Assembly (NCBI GenBank): GCA_030374805.1
Contig: JARGSG010000193.1
Span: forward strand, 310,001 to 374,000
DNA from: Gracilaria gracilis
Taxonomy: Eukaryota; Rhodophyta; Florideophyceae; Gracilariales; Gracilariaceae
Reading direction: 5' to 3'
Length of the DNA: 64,000 nucleotides
The notes under the pieces are model-generated. The model worked only from the letters and a program-made list of their open reading frames with translations. It was not told where the DNA came from and did not search any database. Below, piece by piece: positions 12,089 to 24,215 of the stretch; positions within the stretch are counted from its first letter, which is position 1, and the number at the start of each line of letters is the position of its first letter. Position numbers and translations under genes: made by a program.

Positions 12089-15000
12089 AAGCGCTTTGAT
12101 ATCAAAGAGTAACAGGACGGACGTAAGGCACAATGTCGTCGTACGGTATTGTCAATACAATTCAAGCTCCGGCGCTGGAAGGAGCATCCCAGCCGGAGCT
12201 GATCAAGTTTGAAGTGGATTTCTCGGCTTACACCGAACGTGTTAATGATGTTAATTCTGGACGCGAGCCGAACCAAAGAATCAAAGCAGCGTCTGTCCGA
12301 CAGTGCATGAAGCCGAGACTGTTGCATAGCCTGTGCATATTAGGTAGAATTGAAGGAGCATCTACCGCTGAAAAGGCAACCGACGATGCAGTGAGGATCT
12401 GGTTCGATTCTCGTCTGGCGTCTACAGTTTGCGACTTGAGCGACCGTGTCGAGGAGGCACTGTCAACTGTTCGATACAAACAAATGCCTCGGGACCCTTC
12501 CGGAGCAGCAGAGAACCTTGTATTAGACACAATAGCTGCACTAGACGAGCATAATGCCTCAAGCATTATTACCGACCACGATCAGTGTAAGGAGCTTATC
12601 GCTAAGCTAGTGCATAGGCTTGAGCCAGCGGTACTCAGGCAGATCGTCATGGACCAGATGCGTCTTTGGAAGAAGGAACAAAAGGGAGACCTCAAGTTCT
12701 TTACCAACACAATATCTACTCTAGCGGCGCAGGTACACTTGGTACAGTGTGCGAGCCAGAAGCTCAAGCGCAAACAACCAAGTGCATCCGAGAGCGGGGT
12801 TCCGAAAAAAGCCTCCAAAGAATCCGAACGCAAACGGTTTCGGAAAGGCTTACAAACTCGAAACCACGACAAAGAACTCCCTGGGAAGGATCTCAGAAGA
12901 ACGCCGGCGGATAGATTCGAGTCTGGGGAATGGGATAAGAAATGCCTGAACACAGAAGAGTGTTCAGGCATTCACCCACTAAGCAAGTGCCCGGTGACTT
13001 CGAAGGAAAAGAGGCGAGAGCTTCTTGACAAACACTTTGAGAGAAAGAAGACCAACAAGCACGCCAAGGCTGCCGTACTCAGGTCTTCGTCCAAATCGGC
13101 CCCCAACGCAGATGAGGGAAGGTACACTGTGCTTGTGAATGGGATCGAAGCTGTAGCCCTAGGCGACTCTGGAGCAGACTACTCCACAATATCTTGCAAT
13201 TTCTTTGATAGCATATCCGCCAAACATCCCAAGGTAGCAGTACAGCGCCTATCCACACCAATGATCCTCGACACTGCACTGAGGGCTGACGGCACTCAAG
13301 CCCCAGCAACTGCATCACGGAAAGCAAACCTCAACCTCACGATTTTACTCCCCCAGACTGGGCTCCCAGTACGCATCCGTGGAGTACAATTCCTGATCGT
13401 AGACAAGGATATGCCAGAGGTACTCCTCGGAAGGCCACTACTGAAGGCGATGGGTTTCGACTTCAACGAGCATCTGCATCGCGTAGCTTCGCTCATCGAC
13501 GGAAAGTCGGAAGAAGAGTTACAGGGAAGAAGCTGTAGACTTTCATCTGCCAGCTATCGAGGCATTAGCTACACGGACACCGACGAGGACCCCATTAAAC
13601 TGCCAGAATGTCTCCAAGCCGGATTTGGAGAGGATACTGCGGACGAGATAGACGAAGCAATCAGGTCTGCATCAAGAACTGCCAAGGAGAATGGCATGTC
13701 TAATGAGGGTACAGCGAAGCTTGAACGACTTTTGGACAAGAACCGAAATTGTTTCGCGATCAAACTCGGACCAGAGCCGCCTGCAGACGTTCGCCCTCTC
13801 TCGATCAAGCTTGCGCCGAACGCCAAACCATACCGCACTCCACAACGACGATATTCTTCTGCGCAACGGGTGTTCATCAGGCACACTATCAAGTCGTTGG
13901 AGAGGATTGGCGCGGTGTACAAGAACGACCAAGCAAGATGGGCATGCCCTGCACTGGCCGTTCCAAAACCCGGTACCGACAAATTACGTTTTACAGTCGA
14001 CCTTAGAGGTACCAATGCACGGACTCTGCCACTCCAATCCGCGATGCCGCACCTGGAGTCGATGGTGCAAGATTGTGAGGGAAGCCAGTGCTTCGCCAAC
14101 ATTGACTTTACGCACGGCTACTGGCAGATACCTCTGGACAAGGTATCGCAGGAAATAATGTCCATCCAGACACCACTAGGTATCTACTCTCCAACCAGAA
14201 CACTTCAAGGAGGGACAGATTCAGGGAACCATTTCCAGTCCGTTACGCGAGAGAAATTCGAAGGCAGAGTGCAGCGCATGCTGCAATGGCTGGATGATTT
14301 CCTCATTCACGCGAGGGACGAAACCCAGCTGCTGGCTGAGATCGAAGTATTTTTCGAGGTCTGCACAGAAGTAGGATTCAAAGTCAATCCGAAAAAGTCC
14401 TGCTTCTTTACCAGGGAGGTAAAGTTCTGCGGCAGAATCATTTCATCAGAAGGAGTTCGATTTGATCCTAGAAACTTTGAGGTCTTATTGGCGATGAAAG
14501 CGCCAACAACTGGAGACCAATTGCAGCAGTTGCTGTGCGCTACGAACTGGATGAGGACATCCATTCCGGACTACGCGCGACTGGTAGAACCACTGCACCA
14601 GCTGCTTGAAGAAGCATGCAGGAAGGCTGGGAAACGAACCAAGAAGGCCTTAATGAAATTGCAGCTCAACTGGAATATCAAACACCAGGAGGCTTTTGAT
14701 GAAGTTAAAAATCAACTAGCCGCCGCAACCCAACTTTCCCTTCCAAAGGACGGGTACCAGCTCTGTCTTTTCACAGATGCATCCGATATCCACTGGGCCG
14801 GGATTTTGACCCAGTTTCCTAAAGACGAACAAGATAAATCACTCGTGGAGCAGACACACGAACCACTATGTTTTTTATCTGGTGCTTTCAGTGGATCATC
14901 GGAACGTTGGAGCGTACCCGAGAAAGAAGGATTCGCTATCGTTGAGTCCATGTGCAGACTGGACTACCTCATAGTTGGCAGAACTGTTTCGATATACACT

Positions 15001-16791
15001 GACCATGCAAACTTGGTTTACATTTACGATCCATATGGTCGTAACCCCGGTGTAGCACGGCATACAGCCAACAAACTGACTCGCTGGGCCCTGAAGTTGA
15101 ACGGATTTCGGTTCACCATCGAACACCGTGCCAGGAGAACGGAACGTGTGGGCCGATATGCTTACCCGATGGGCTGTGCAAACCGCAAGAACGGTGACAC
15201 CAGCGAAGATCGGGCGCATTCGGGCATTGATGGCAGCACCAGTCAACCCTGGAGTTAACGAAAACTACGACTGGCCTTCAATGCAGGACATCATCAAGTC
15301 GCAGCGCAACACAACGTGTGCACCTCCAAGTCGTTGCAAGACGACTGGTGACGTTCTCAGGATGCAAACAGGAGAAGTATGGATCCCAGGGGACGACACA
15401 AATCTCCACCTCCGAATCTTGATCGCAGCCCACACCGGGAAGGGAGGACACAGGGCCACAGACCCCACGTTCAACACAGTAGCAACTCATTTTTGGTGGA
15501 AGGACCTTCGAACTCACCACCACTGAGTTTACGAATTCATGCATTCACTGTATTGCTACCGGCTATGGCAAAGTCGTTCCATGTCCGCTAGGGCACACAA
15601 TGCATGCCAGTAAGCCAAACGAACTGTTGCATTTTGACTACTGTTACATGAACAAGGGTGAGAAGGAAAAAGTGTACACGCTCATAGTTAAAGACGACCT
15701 CTCCGGCTACGTGTGGCTCAGAAGTGCAGAGGAAGCCGATTCAGAGACTACCGCGGAAACACTGACGGATTGGTTTGCCGCTTTCGGAGTGGCGAGGTCA
15801 TGGATATCGGACCAAGGGAGTCACTTCAAAAACAAACTCATGAAGTCCCTATCGCAAAAGCTTAAGGCAGATCACCATTTTACACTACCATACTGCCCGT
15901 GGAGCAACAGTCCAGTAGAGGTGGTATGCCGTGAACTGCTTCGAACGTGCAGAGCGTTATTGTCGGAGTTCCAACTTCCGCAGTCGGCATGGCCTACCAT
16001 ACTTCCAGTCATGCAGTCCGCACTCAACAGTTCTCCGACAAAGAAGCTCAACGGAAAATGCCCGCTTACTGTTTTCACTGGATTGCCACAGGACTCGCCT
16101 CTTGCTGCCATTCTTAGAAGCCACGAAAGAATCGTGACCGTCAAGGATATTGACAGTATCCGTGCTAAGGCGCTTCTAAACATCGAGAAACTACAGGCAG
16201 GGCTTGAAGAAATTCACCGCAACTGCGCTAACAAAGGGAGAAAACAGCGCAAAGCCTCTGTTGACGCACATAACCGACGTACTGGCGTTCGGCCGATCGA
16301 TTTCACAGAAGGTGATTACGTGCTCAAGGCGGTTGCGCAGAAGAACATTCGCGCAAAGACAAGCCTACGGTGGCAGGGACCATTTCGAATGACGCAATGT
16401 AGAGCACAACACATCTTCGAAGTGGAAAACCTTGTTACTGGAAAGAAGGAGCTGGCTCACGGAAGACGATTAAAGCTATTCCGCAACAAAGACTACCAAG
16501 TGTCTGAAGAGCTGCAGGAACATTTGGCATATCAGGACAATGAACTGCTTGTCATCGAAGACTTCGAAGATATTCGCCGACAGAAGAACAAGGTCGAGTT
16601 GTTAGTGAAATGGAAAGGGTTCAGCGATGAAGAGATGGACTGGGTAGATTACAACTCGTTGAAGCAAGACGTTCCAGATCTTCTACAGGAATACCTTGAT
16701 GAGACCAAGACGTCTGGATCGCGAAGGCAGCGCAACGTAATCAGCGCCATCAAGAAAGAATAACCAACAACAGGTGTTGGCTATGGGGGAC

Positions 16792-17186
16792 TGTTGATGC
16801 CGAAAGGCAATAGCGCCTACGTTGCGACCATAGAGCAGAGTAGTTCTGAGGGTGACGTCAGGTCACAGAACGCATATGCGCAGCAATTATACGTAGTGCA
16901 AGGTATATAAAATACAAAGGAGTGTAGAAATTCCAGGTACGAAGAATCTGGACCAGATAGTAACTCTGGTTCGGCAACCTGACGTCAGAGTCCACCCATA
17001 CATTTTGTTACCTTCCTGGGAGCACGCCCGGACGAGGCTATAAAAGACCTGAATCAGCTGCAAAGCAGCAGATTCAGAGGCATCTTGGAGGGACTTCCAA
17101 GGTACTTTGTGCCTATTCTCTCGCCTCTGCTGAGTCTACCGCGCGACTGCAACCGAGTGCTCTACGCCCTCCCGTTCTGATCAACA
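16792..17186 (+). repeat. 3' LTR of gypsy-1
   Basis: About 98.5 percent identical to 11693-12088. It is followed directly by the target copy CACGT and then by copia-1 sequence again. Confidence 0.94.
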
Positions 17187-18860
17187 CACGTCCGAGTAGA
17201 CGAGATCCAGAACCTCAGTACCACGAGGCTGTGGTAGGGGTAGTCGCGATGTCCGCTTCGATTTGCCTTCTGCACATGGCTCACAGTGGCCCAAATCACT
17301 GAGTATCGTCTTAGGGACTCCTTTCGCGATGTTGAGAGTCCTTCTCAAATAATCAAGGCTCGTGTGACCAAGTCTGTGATGCCAGAGCACCGTCAGCTTC
17401 TTTTCTCCTTTAAAAACCAAAGACATACTGGTACTGTCTTCAGTGGGATATATACCAAGCTCGTATAGCCCTTCGACCAGTTCGTGTCCCAATGTCAGAA
17501 TTTGAGCTGTGGCTTGTTTCAAGATCATAGCCGAGCTATATCCCTCCGAATTTGTCAGGAAAACAGTCATGTATCCTTTCCTGCGAACCGCGCGGACGGA
17601 TTGAAGACTGCACATCAGATTTGGTACGTATAGAACGTCATGTACGTAAGCCTTCGTGAGCTGTCCATCTTCATTGGGTACCCAGCATTGTACTCGGCCT
17701 TCTCCAGTGACCACAATCTTAGTACCATCCCCAATTGAAACGGTGCTCTTGGTGGACGACTGTATTGCAGATGCGAAATAGTCCTTGTTGTTCGTCATGT
17801 GTCTTGAGGCACCTGAATCCAAATACCAGCAGTGTTCCTGGCCTTTCCGTACTCTATGGTTGGCCACAAATGCGGTCTCGCTCAACGATTCAACTACAGA
17901 GTGATCTTCTGGCTCACACGTGAGATCCACCGTCTTCATGTGTTCGTGATCAACTTCTTCGAACTGTGCTACAAGTAGGCCAGCCACTCCTTCGGAGTCA
18001 TCTTCCTCCTCACGCGGACCCGCGCGAACTTGACGACCCAACTTCTTTCCCTTGTAGTTCCTACTGTCGGGATTCGCTCAACAGTTCTTCTTAATATGCC
18101 CCTTCTTTTTACAGAAAAAGCATTTGCGTTCTTGAAAAGGATGCTTAGTGTTCACGTGGAGGGCCTTTGCATGAAATCCATCTACATTGGAACCTCTCTT
18201 CAGTTTTGCCAGCTGACCTTCTTCAGCGATCAATCTGGGCACAGCGTCCTTCAAACAAGCCCCGGTCTGGTTGATAACCTCAGCCGCGACTTCAAACTCC
18301 TTCGTCAATCCTCTAAGGATAGCCCTCAGCTTCTCTGCATCGGATGCAGTGTGTTTTATGCCACCCAGTTTCATCTTTATGACAACCAAACGGTTGGTTT
18401 AGTCCAAAACACTCTCAGATGCGTCCATCCGCATGTCCTGATACCTCTCCAGTAGGGCGTCAATACTCGCCTGCGATACCATCTCAAATTTGGCCTTGAG
18501 CGTTTCCCAAACTTCTGATGGATTTCTCATCTTCATCACAGGTGCTACGCACGATTCATGGACTGACAACAGTATGCACGTGAATGCAGTGTCACAGCGT
18601 GCTTCGTACTTTAGCCTTGTCTCTGCGTCTTCAGGTTTGGCCTCAGTACCGGTATCAATCTTCCATACTCCTTTCGAACGTAAGACCAGTTCGATTTTGT
18701 GTGACCACATGAAGTAGTTGTCCGCTTTCAGAAGCGGGATACGGAGCCTTGCGGCGTCAAATGTTCAATCTGGCATCGCGTGCGGCGTGTATAACAGTGT
18801 AGAAAAACTACAGAAAGAACGGTAAAACCAAGTAACACTGCGTCGAGGGGCCCGATAACC

Positions 18861-19203
18861 TGTTGGAAGAGTGTAGCTGAGGTCTAGAAGGTTATCAGTC
18901 TTCCCAGCTCTCTAGTCTTTACTCATGTTTGGTGACTACTTATACTACTGACTTCCACGCAGGAAGTCACAGACATTTCAGTCTGTCCCTAACATTTTGA
19001 CATGCTTGCTCCAAACTCCCGTTTGGAGCTACAGCATTTTATACGTTTTGTAACGCAATCGTAGTTCAACGTACCGCACTGCACCAGTGTGCAGGACCAG
19101 TAGTCACTGCACTCTGGTGGTGCTGGTTGATCGTTTGTGTATTTGCGACGAACGATTCTACCGCACCTGCACCCAAGGATCGGGCGGTTATGAACTCTCT
19201 ACA
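18861..19203 (-). repeat. 5' LTR of copia-1
   Basis: 343 bp. On the minus strand it begins TGTAGAG and ends CTTCCAACA. The next minus-strand bases, GGTTATCGGGCCCC, resemble the anticodon-arm complement of initiator tRNA-Met with one extra base, a possible half-tRNA primer site. Confidence 0.92.
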
Positions 19204-19293
19204 CCAGCAAGATCAGGACTAACTCTACGTAGCATTTGTCAACAGAAGCGCATTCTTTGCCACCAGGTCTCGGTACATCGAACAAGCAGCTAA

Positions 19294-20457
19294 ATGCACT
19301 TCACTGACCGGATGGCAATCACCAATTGGCCCAAAGCCTCCAGATCCGCGCAGGTCATGTACTCAGCGTACATGACTGACCCATCTTCGACTTGCTTGGC
19401 ATACCAACGTGCATCACGATCTGCTGACAAACTCAGCCCTTCGAATTATTCGTCGCTTACCGCCTTGAGCCAAGCCTCATTTCTCACATCAGTACCCAGC
19501 TGCTCTTTTCTCATTGCAGGAGATATTTTCTTTGAACAAAACCCACTTCTCGCAGCCTCCATCAGCCCCAAAACGCAACATAAGTACACACAAGCACTTC
19601 ATTCTCTCATGCAGTCTAACTCCTTCCAGAACACAATTCCTCTCACAATGGACCAACGTCTCGGAATATACATCCAGGAACAATTCGTCGCATGCCCCCG
19701 AGCAGGCAAAAGGCAGGAGATGTCTAATTTGCTTTGCATGCTCCTTCTCATGCTTCCAAGTTTGCGGCAACATATTGGGATGGCACGCAGATGCATTGCT
19801 GGCTGGAAGCACATTAAGCCCACGCAATCATCAGTTCCCCCTACAAAACAACTCTGTCTTGCCCTGGCATACTACCTTATATCAAATCAAAACAGGGCTT
19901 CTGCTGCAACATTGCTATTATCATATGGCGCTTGCTTAAGAGTCTCGGAAGCCAGAAACCTGAAATGGAGTCAGATCGCACTCCCAGGGGATGTTTGTTT
20001 ATTCGCATACGGCCCTAACGCAGCCGGAGTGAACATTGTAGATGCTGAGACCTCTAGGAAAACCAGTCGTCTCCAATTTGTGCCCGTGACAGACCCAGAT
20101 ATTGTCCAGTTCCTAGTGTTATATCGAGCGGCAAACCGCAACCAGTCGCACTACGCTCCACAACTATCATATTATAGATACGAGAGAATTCTCAAAGAAG
20201 CCGCATGTACCTTCCAAATTACCAATGCGAGGCTCACCACGCACTCCGCACGAATAGGAAAAGCGACTGAGGATTACATCAAAGGCACTCCGGTTGACCA
20301 GATTGCCATCAACGGACGCTGGAAATCTTTAACATCTCTGCGCTACTACCTTGAAAACGGCAAGTCTTGGATACTTAATATGAAAATTTCTGCGCAGCAA
20401 CAACGGCGTATCGGATCCAGTGCACACAGTCTTCTGCAAATTCTTCAACGTCTCTGA
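19294..20457 (+). CDS. Tyrosine recombinase of the DIRS-like element
   Basis: This part encodes a phage-integrase-fold recombinase. The catalytic pattern is visible: the first Arg in GACLRVSEARNLKW, the His-x-x-Arg box in THSARIGKA, and a Trp in the last His/Trp position in INGRWKSLTSLRYYLENG, followed by tyrosines that could be the nucleophile. Such enzymes insert circular or split-repeat intermediates and replace the DDE integrase of LTR elements. The RNase H tail about 4.7 kb downstream on the same strand supports DIRS over a Crypton, but a Crypton next to an unrelated RT fragment cannot be fully excluded. Confidence 0.8.
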   Translation: MHFTDRMAITNWPKASRSAQVMYSAYMTDPSSTCLAYQRASRSADKLSPSNYSSLTALSQASFLTSVPSCSFLIAGDIFFEQNPLLAASISPKTQHKYTQALHSLMQSNSFQNTIPLTMDQRLGIYIQEQFVACPRAGKRQEMSNLLCMLLLMLPSLRQHIGMARRCIAGWKHIKPTQSSVPPTKQLCLALAYYLISNQNRASAATLLLSYGACLRVSEARNLKWSQIALPGDVCLFAYGPNAAGVNIVDAETSRKTSRLQFVPVTDPDIVQFLVLYRAANRNQSHYAPQLSYYRYERILKEAACTFQITNARLTTHSARIGKATEDYIKGTPVDQIAINGRWKSLTSLRYYLENGKSWILNMKISAQQQRRIGSSAHSLLQILQRL

Positions 20458-23364
20458 CGCCTCGCTCACGGCGCCGCTACGTTTTGTATCACACACTTCT
20501 GTAACGTTCACATCCAACTATACTGTGCTTCGGTCTTCAAACACTCCAAGAACTCAATTGACGGCATTCCATTCCTATCACTCTCCTCATCTGCCGATGC
20601 TCCCACCGTGAACAATCTTTGCCAAATCCTCCCTGTTCGTTTTTGTTATTACTCACTACCAACCTTCGCGTTTTCCATCCAGCCCTCGCTATCTGAAAGC
20701 GCTATGGCAAATCCCCCTCCCCTATCCCTTCCCATCCCTACATCTTCATCAAATCCGGTCCACATAACTGGAGCCGAACCGTCAAATCCTCCACCAAACA
20801 CTTCAAACCCGCTGCATATCGGAAGCGCTGTTCCAGCAGCAGTCCCGATTCTAGAGGATCCGCCAAATCTCTCCACCCCCTCTCTTCCAACCTTCGGCAA
20901 TCTTCGCTCCCAAAACAGTGCCTTTTAAATGGCAAATCTTTCTAATGCGCAGCTACACTCTATCTCGCAAAGAGCTCCCGATCACCTTCGCACCAATCTT
21001 GGCCCTTTTCCTACCACACAACAGCTCTTGGCTGACGTAATCCGTCTCAGGGATATCGAATTCACGTCATGGTCATCTCACCAACGAAGTGACGCAGAGA
21101 ATCATAGTAACCTTATGAAAATGAACCCTCCAAATGTGATACAAATGGCTCGTGAGAACCCCGAACACTTGAAAAAACTGATTGCATCTGCCTTAAAAGA
21201 AGATCAAGCCCTCAGTCCGCGAACAGTTCCCGATGACAACCCCTTCGAGGCTGCTTCGATCGCGATCTCATGGCTCTTCTCGGCAACCAATCAGTTGCAA
21301 CAAGCGTCTATTCCACTCGCCAATCCGAGGTTGGCGCCAACAGCACAGCCCGCTTCAACCACTCCCGCCCCTGCACACACCGGTGCTCTCCTTTCTCTTT
21401 CTGTCCCCACGCCACATCAGCCCGCCAACCTCCAAGACTCGGATGACTCAGATGATGAGAAAGGCCAGCATCCAGCGAAAAGGATCAAGCATATAATAGA
21501 TCCGAAGACATTCTCTTTTGGGGTTACCAAAACCCACCAAACATCTCTGTCCCACTGCCCGGGAAAAGGTCTAAGCTCCACAAGCTTGAAAGTGGAGCAG
21601 CTCATCGGACTGGCCATCTTTTTCGTACTAACGTCTCAGGGAACCGACATTCCGACATTTCTACAACATCATTTCAAGCATTGGAGACGAACCGCAACGG
21701 GTCAACCAACTCCGTCGGAGATGGAAGCAGTAACGCTCGGGCGTTTGATCCCCCTCGAAATGCTCGTACACGACTCACCCAAGGAAGCTCTCGAGCAGAG
21801 ACCCTCCTTGGAAGTTGCGCTCCGTCGTCTGTACGCAATATTGCGTGTCGAGGAAAGCCTCTCGACAGGCCTTCACTCGGAGAAGCGCGACGCATGGGAC
21901 GAATTGGTCCATCTACTGGAGACAGTCTCGCAAGGGACAGTCAGATCTCAGGATCTAGAGAAGGTAGTGACCAAGAACATAACCCTTCAGAAGAGACGTC
22001 TGTCAGCGCTGAAGGCAGTCCAAGAAGCCAAGTCGAAGGCGCGCAACAATTCGAGAAGGCAACCTCGCTCGTACCACCAGAATCACGGGCACACCCAGAA
22101 TCAACAGCAGAACTGCAAGAATCGTCCCTCTGGGAAGCGAACAACTCCACTGCGTTCATTTCCATATTCCCTATACCTCGCGTGAACTCTCTCCTGTCTA
22201 ATTGTCCCAGAGCTCTTGCGGTTATAGAATCGCTTACCCATCTCTTGCTTGGACCCAATCAACCGCGCAAGAAGCGAAAACGATATCCTCGCTCCATACA
22301 CTCGCATCTCAACGCACAACGACATGTCCTGGACAGTGTATCTTATTTCCTCACCCACTCATCCATCTCCGAAGATGAGGAAGCCATCCACGATTATACC
22401 TTCCGAGCCTTCCCTGACATGTTCTCTACACCAGCATTTGACCACCTTTACAAAACTAAGTCCGAATGGTTCTCAAGAGGCTTCTTCAAGCCAATCAAAC
22501 CATCCCGTCTCTCGCTCCCACCCTCTAGGCAATCCCCCCCTCCCGAAGCCTCGCATCACTGGATGTCTAGAGTCCCCGAGGATATTAGACATCTCTTTCT
22601 TGGCCCACAACACTCCAAGTTTGAAGAAGTTCTGTATTCTACTCTCTTCCAAGCCCAGAGTGCCTTCTCAATCCGCAATTCACTGCCAAAACCTCGCACC
22701 CAGGCTACTCCGTCGAACTATCTCCACCTCTTGGAAAGGATGCACGACTCTGGAATGTTAACCTGGTCTCTCCAATCGAAGGAAAACGAACGTTACTCAC
22801 AACTCGCGGACGTCATCTAACTTACGCTATTCGCTTTCATGAAATCGCAGCAAGAAGACCGTTTGATATCTTGGCCTCGCGTTCAAAATCTCCTTCTGCC
22901 CGACCCACCATAAACCTCTCTCCCCGATCCAAGTCTCTTTCAGTCCATCCTTCCCACGCAGCAACTGTCCGTCATCTACCTGGATGTAGCCAATATGTTT
23001 CATAATATTGTGCTCCCCTCCACGCTTTCAAGGCTTTTCCCACTGCAGAAAGTCACCACTGACCACTTATCTTCCTCTTTTATCGCGAGAATCTCTCAAT
23101 GTCTCAGGGAGCCCATTGGAAAAGGAGTGTGACTTCGACCATGCCAGGCAACAATGCCTATGGGGTTTAAATGGTCAGTCTATATCAGTCATACATTTGC
23201 AGGCCACCTCCTTCAAGAGTCATTTCATATCTTCCGCCAGTCCCGCATGGCCCCTCGCGCTGCCTTAAGCCTACTGCCTTTCTGCAGGGAGAATGCTCCG
23301 TTTGTCGTCAGCGAAAACTATCTCTGCTGCTCCATATTATTCACGACATCGGTATTGTCGTCTG

Positions 23365-24215
23365 TGAAGGACAACACTCCTTGGAGGCGATTTGAGGTAC
23401 TTAGTTAATTTCCGCATCATGCGTTAGTAGATATATATGAGCTACACCGCTATTAGCGTGTCGCCTCGCTGAGGTAATTTCCACACATGTACACGTGGAT
23501 TGCACGGCTCGAGGCGCCGCTTAGCGGGTGTGACTAGCACACGTGTAGCACGGATATGCCGGAGGCAGTGCACCCAGCATTGCTGTATTTACTCAGATAT
23601 TTTATAGATTATTTTGCCCGGCGCACCCACTGTCAGTGGTGCGCCGAGCTCAGTACTTAGAGGGTTGAGCATCGCTCCGGCAAGTAAATTGCCCCTTGCT
23701 AAGCAAGGGCTTCTGGCTCTAACTATCACGCCTTCGCGGACTGTTCACCCCCAAGTGGAGTGACGACCGCGTTGTTCACGTATAGTTACTTACCATTGTG
23801 GCGCTCAGAGTATAACCACTATTTGTGTGCCTCGTTCCGACCTATTGTCGTATACTTGCCCCTGTATTGGGTTTGCTTTACTCTCTCCTTTTCCCCCACT
23901 CTGGTGGTTTGCTTTCTCCCCTTTTTTGGGTTTGCCTTTTTGCCCTGTTCGCAGTGGCCCGTTTCCGACACCTTGTCGTTGCCGTGCTACTCTCTTTCGA
24001 GGACTCATCTCGTGACCGTGTGAACACGTGGATCTCTACCGACTACTAACCAGCCTCACGCTCCGACGTTTGTCGTGGTGGTTTGACCTCGGATTTACAC
24101 CCGGCTTGGCTGTGTCATTCCCGGAGTGCTCTGTTCGCTGTGCTGCCCTGTCGAGGGGAAGATTCCCAACGTCTTCGTGAGCTTGCGCTTTTCCCGCTAA
24201 AGGCGTTGCTCCACA
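23365..24215 (+). repeat. Solo LTR of the gypsy-3 family
   Basis: 851 bp (TGAAGGAC...CTCCACA), a few percent different from the LTRs at 48158-49006 and 57824-58673. It is flanked by the exact 5-bp target duplication GTCTG (23360-23364 and 24216-24220). No internal region is present, so a full element was probably removed by LTR-LTR recombination. It lies inside the RT part of the DIRS-like element. Confidence 0.96.

Larger units (their letters stand above)
11693..17186 (+). mobile_element. Ty3/gypsy chromodomain retrotransposon (gypsy-1), nested in copia-1
   Basis: A 5.5-kb plus-strand element with 396- and 395-bp LTRs (TGTTGA...TCAACA) is flanked by the 5-bp target duplication CACGT (11688-11692 and 17187-17191). 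Its parts are gag (about 12133-13080), protease with DSGADYS (about 13160), reverse transcriptase with a WLDDF active site (about 13820-14520), RNase H (about 14750-15170), integrase (about 15400-16300) and a C-terminal chromodomain (about 16550-16700). RT-RH before IN defines Ty3/gypsy, and the chromodomain suggests a chromovirus-like clade. It is mostly open, with about one or two breaks. The LTRs differ by about five substitutions and one indel, so it is recent and younger than copia-1. A GGGGGA purine tract precedes the right LTR. Confidence 0.95.
8750..19203 (-). mobile_element. Ty1/copia LTR retrotransposon (copia-1), split by a nested gypsy element
   Basis: This is a fossil copy on the minus strand, about 5 kb once the nested element is discounted. 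LTRs of about 345 bp lie at both ends. The order on the minus strand is gag with a CCHC knuckle (about 18080-18720), protease and pre-integrase with DSGA and a His/Cys zinc region (about 17190-18040), integrase core (about 11100-11680), reverse transcriptase with YVDD (near 10047-10058) and RNase H (about 9100-9560). The PR-IN-RT-RH order defines copia. A purine tract lies inside the left LTR, and GGTTATCGGGCCCC lies inside the right LTR as a primer site. Besides the gypsy insertion the coding part shows roughly four to six breaks. The LTRs differ by about 2-3 percent, so it is fairly young. No matching target duplication was found. Confidence 0.93.

Noticed and set aside
23760-24050. Open frames in several phases at the same relative place in three loci
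   Set aside because: They lie inside the 850-bp LTR of gypsy-3 and its solo copy. Their conservation reflects LTR identity and there is no protein-like feature.
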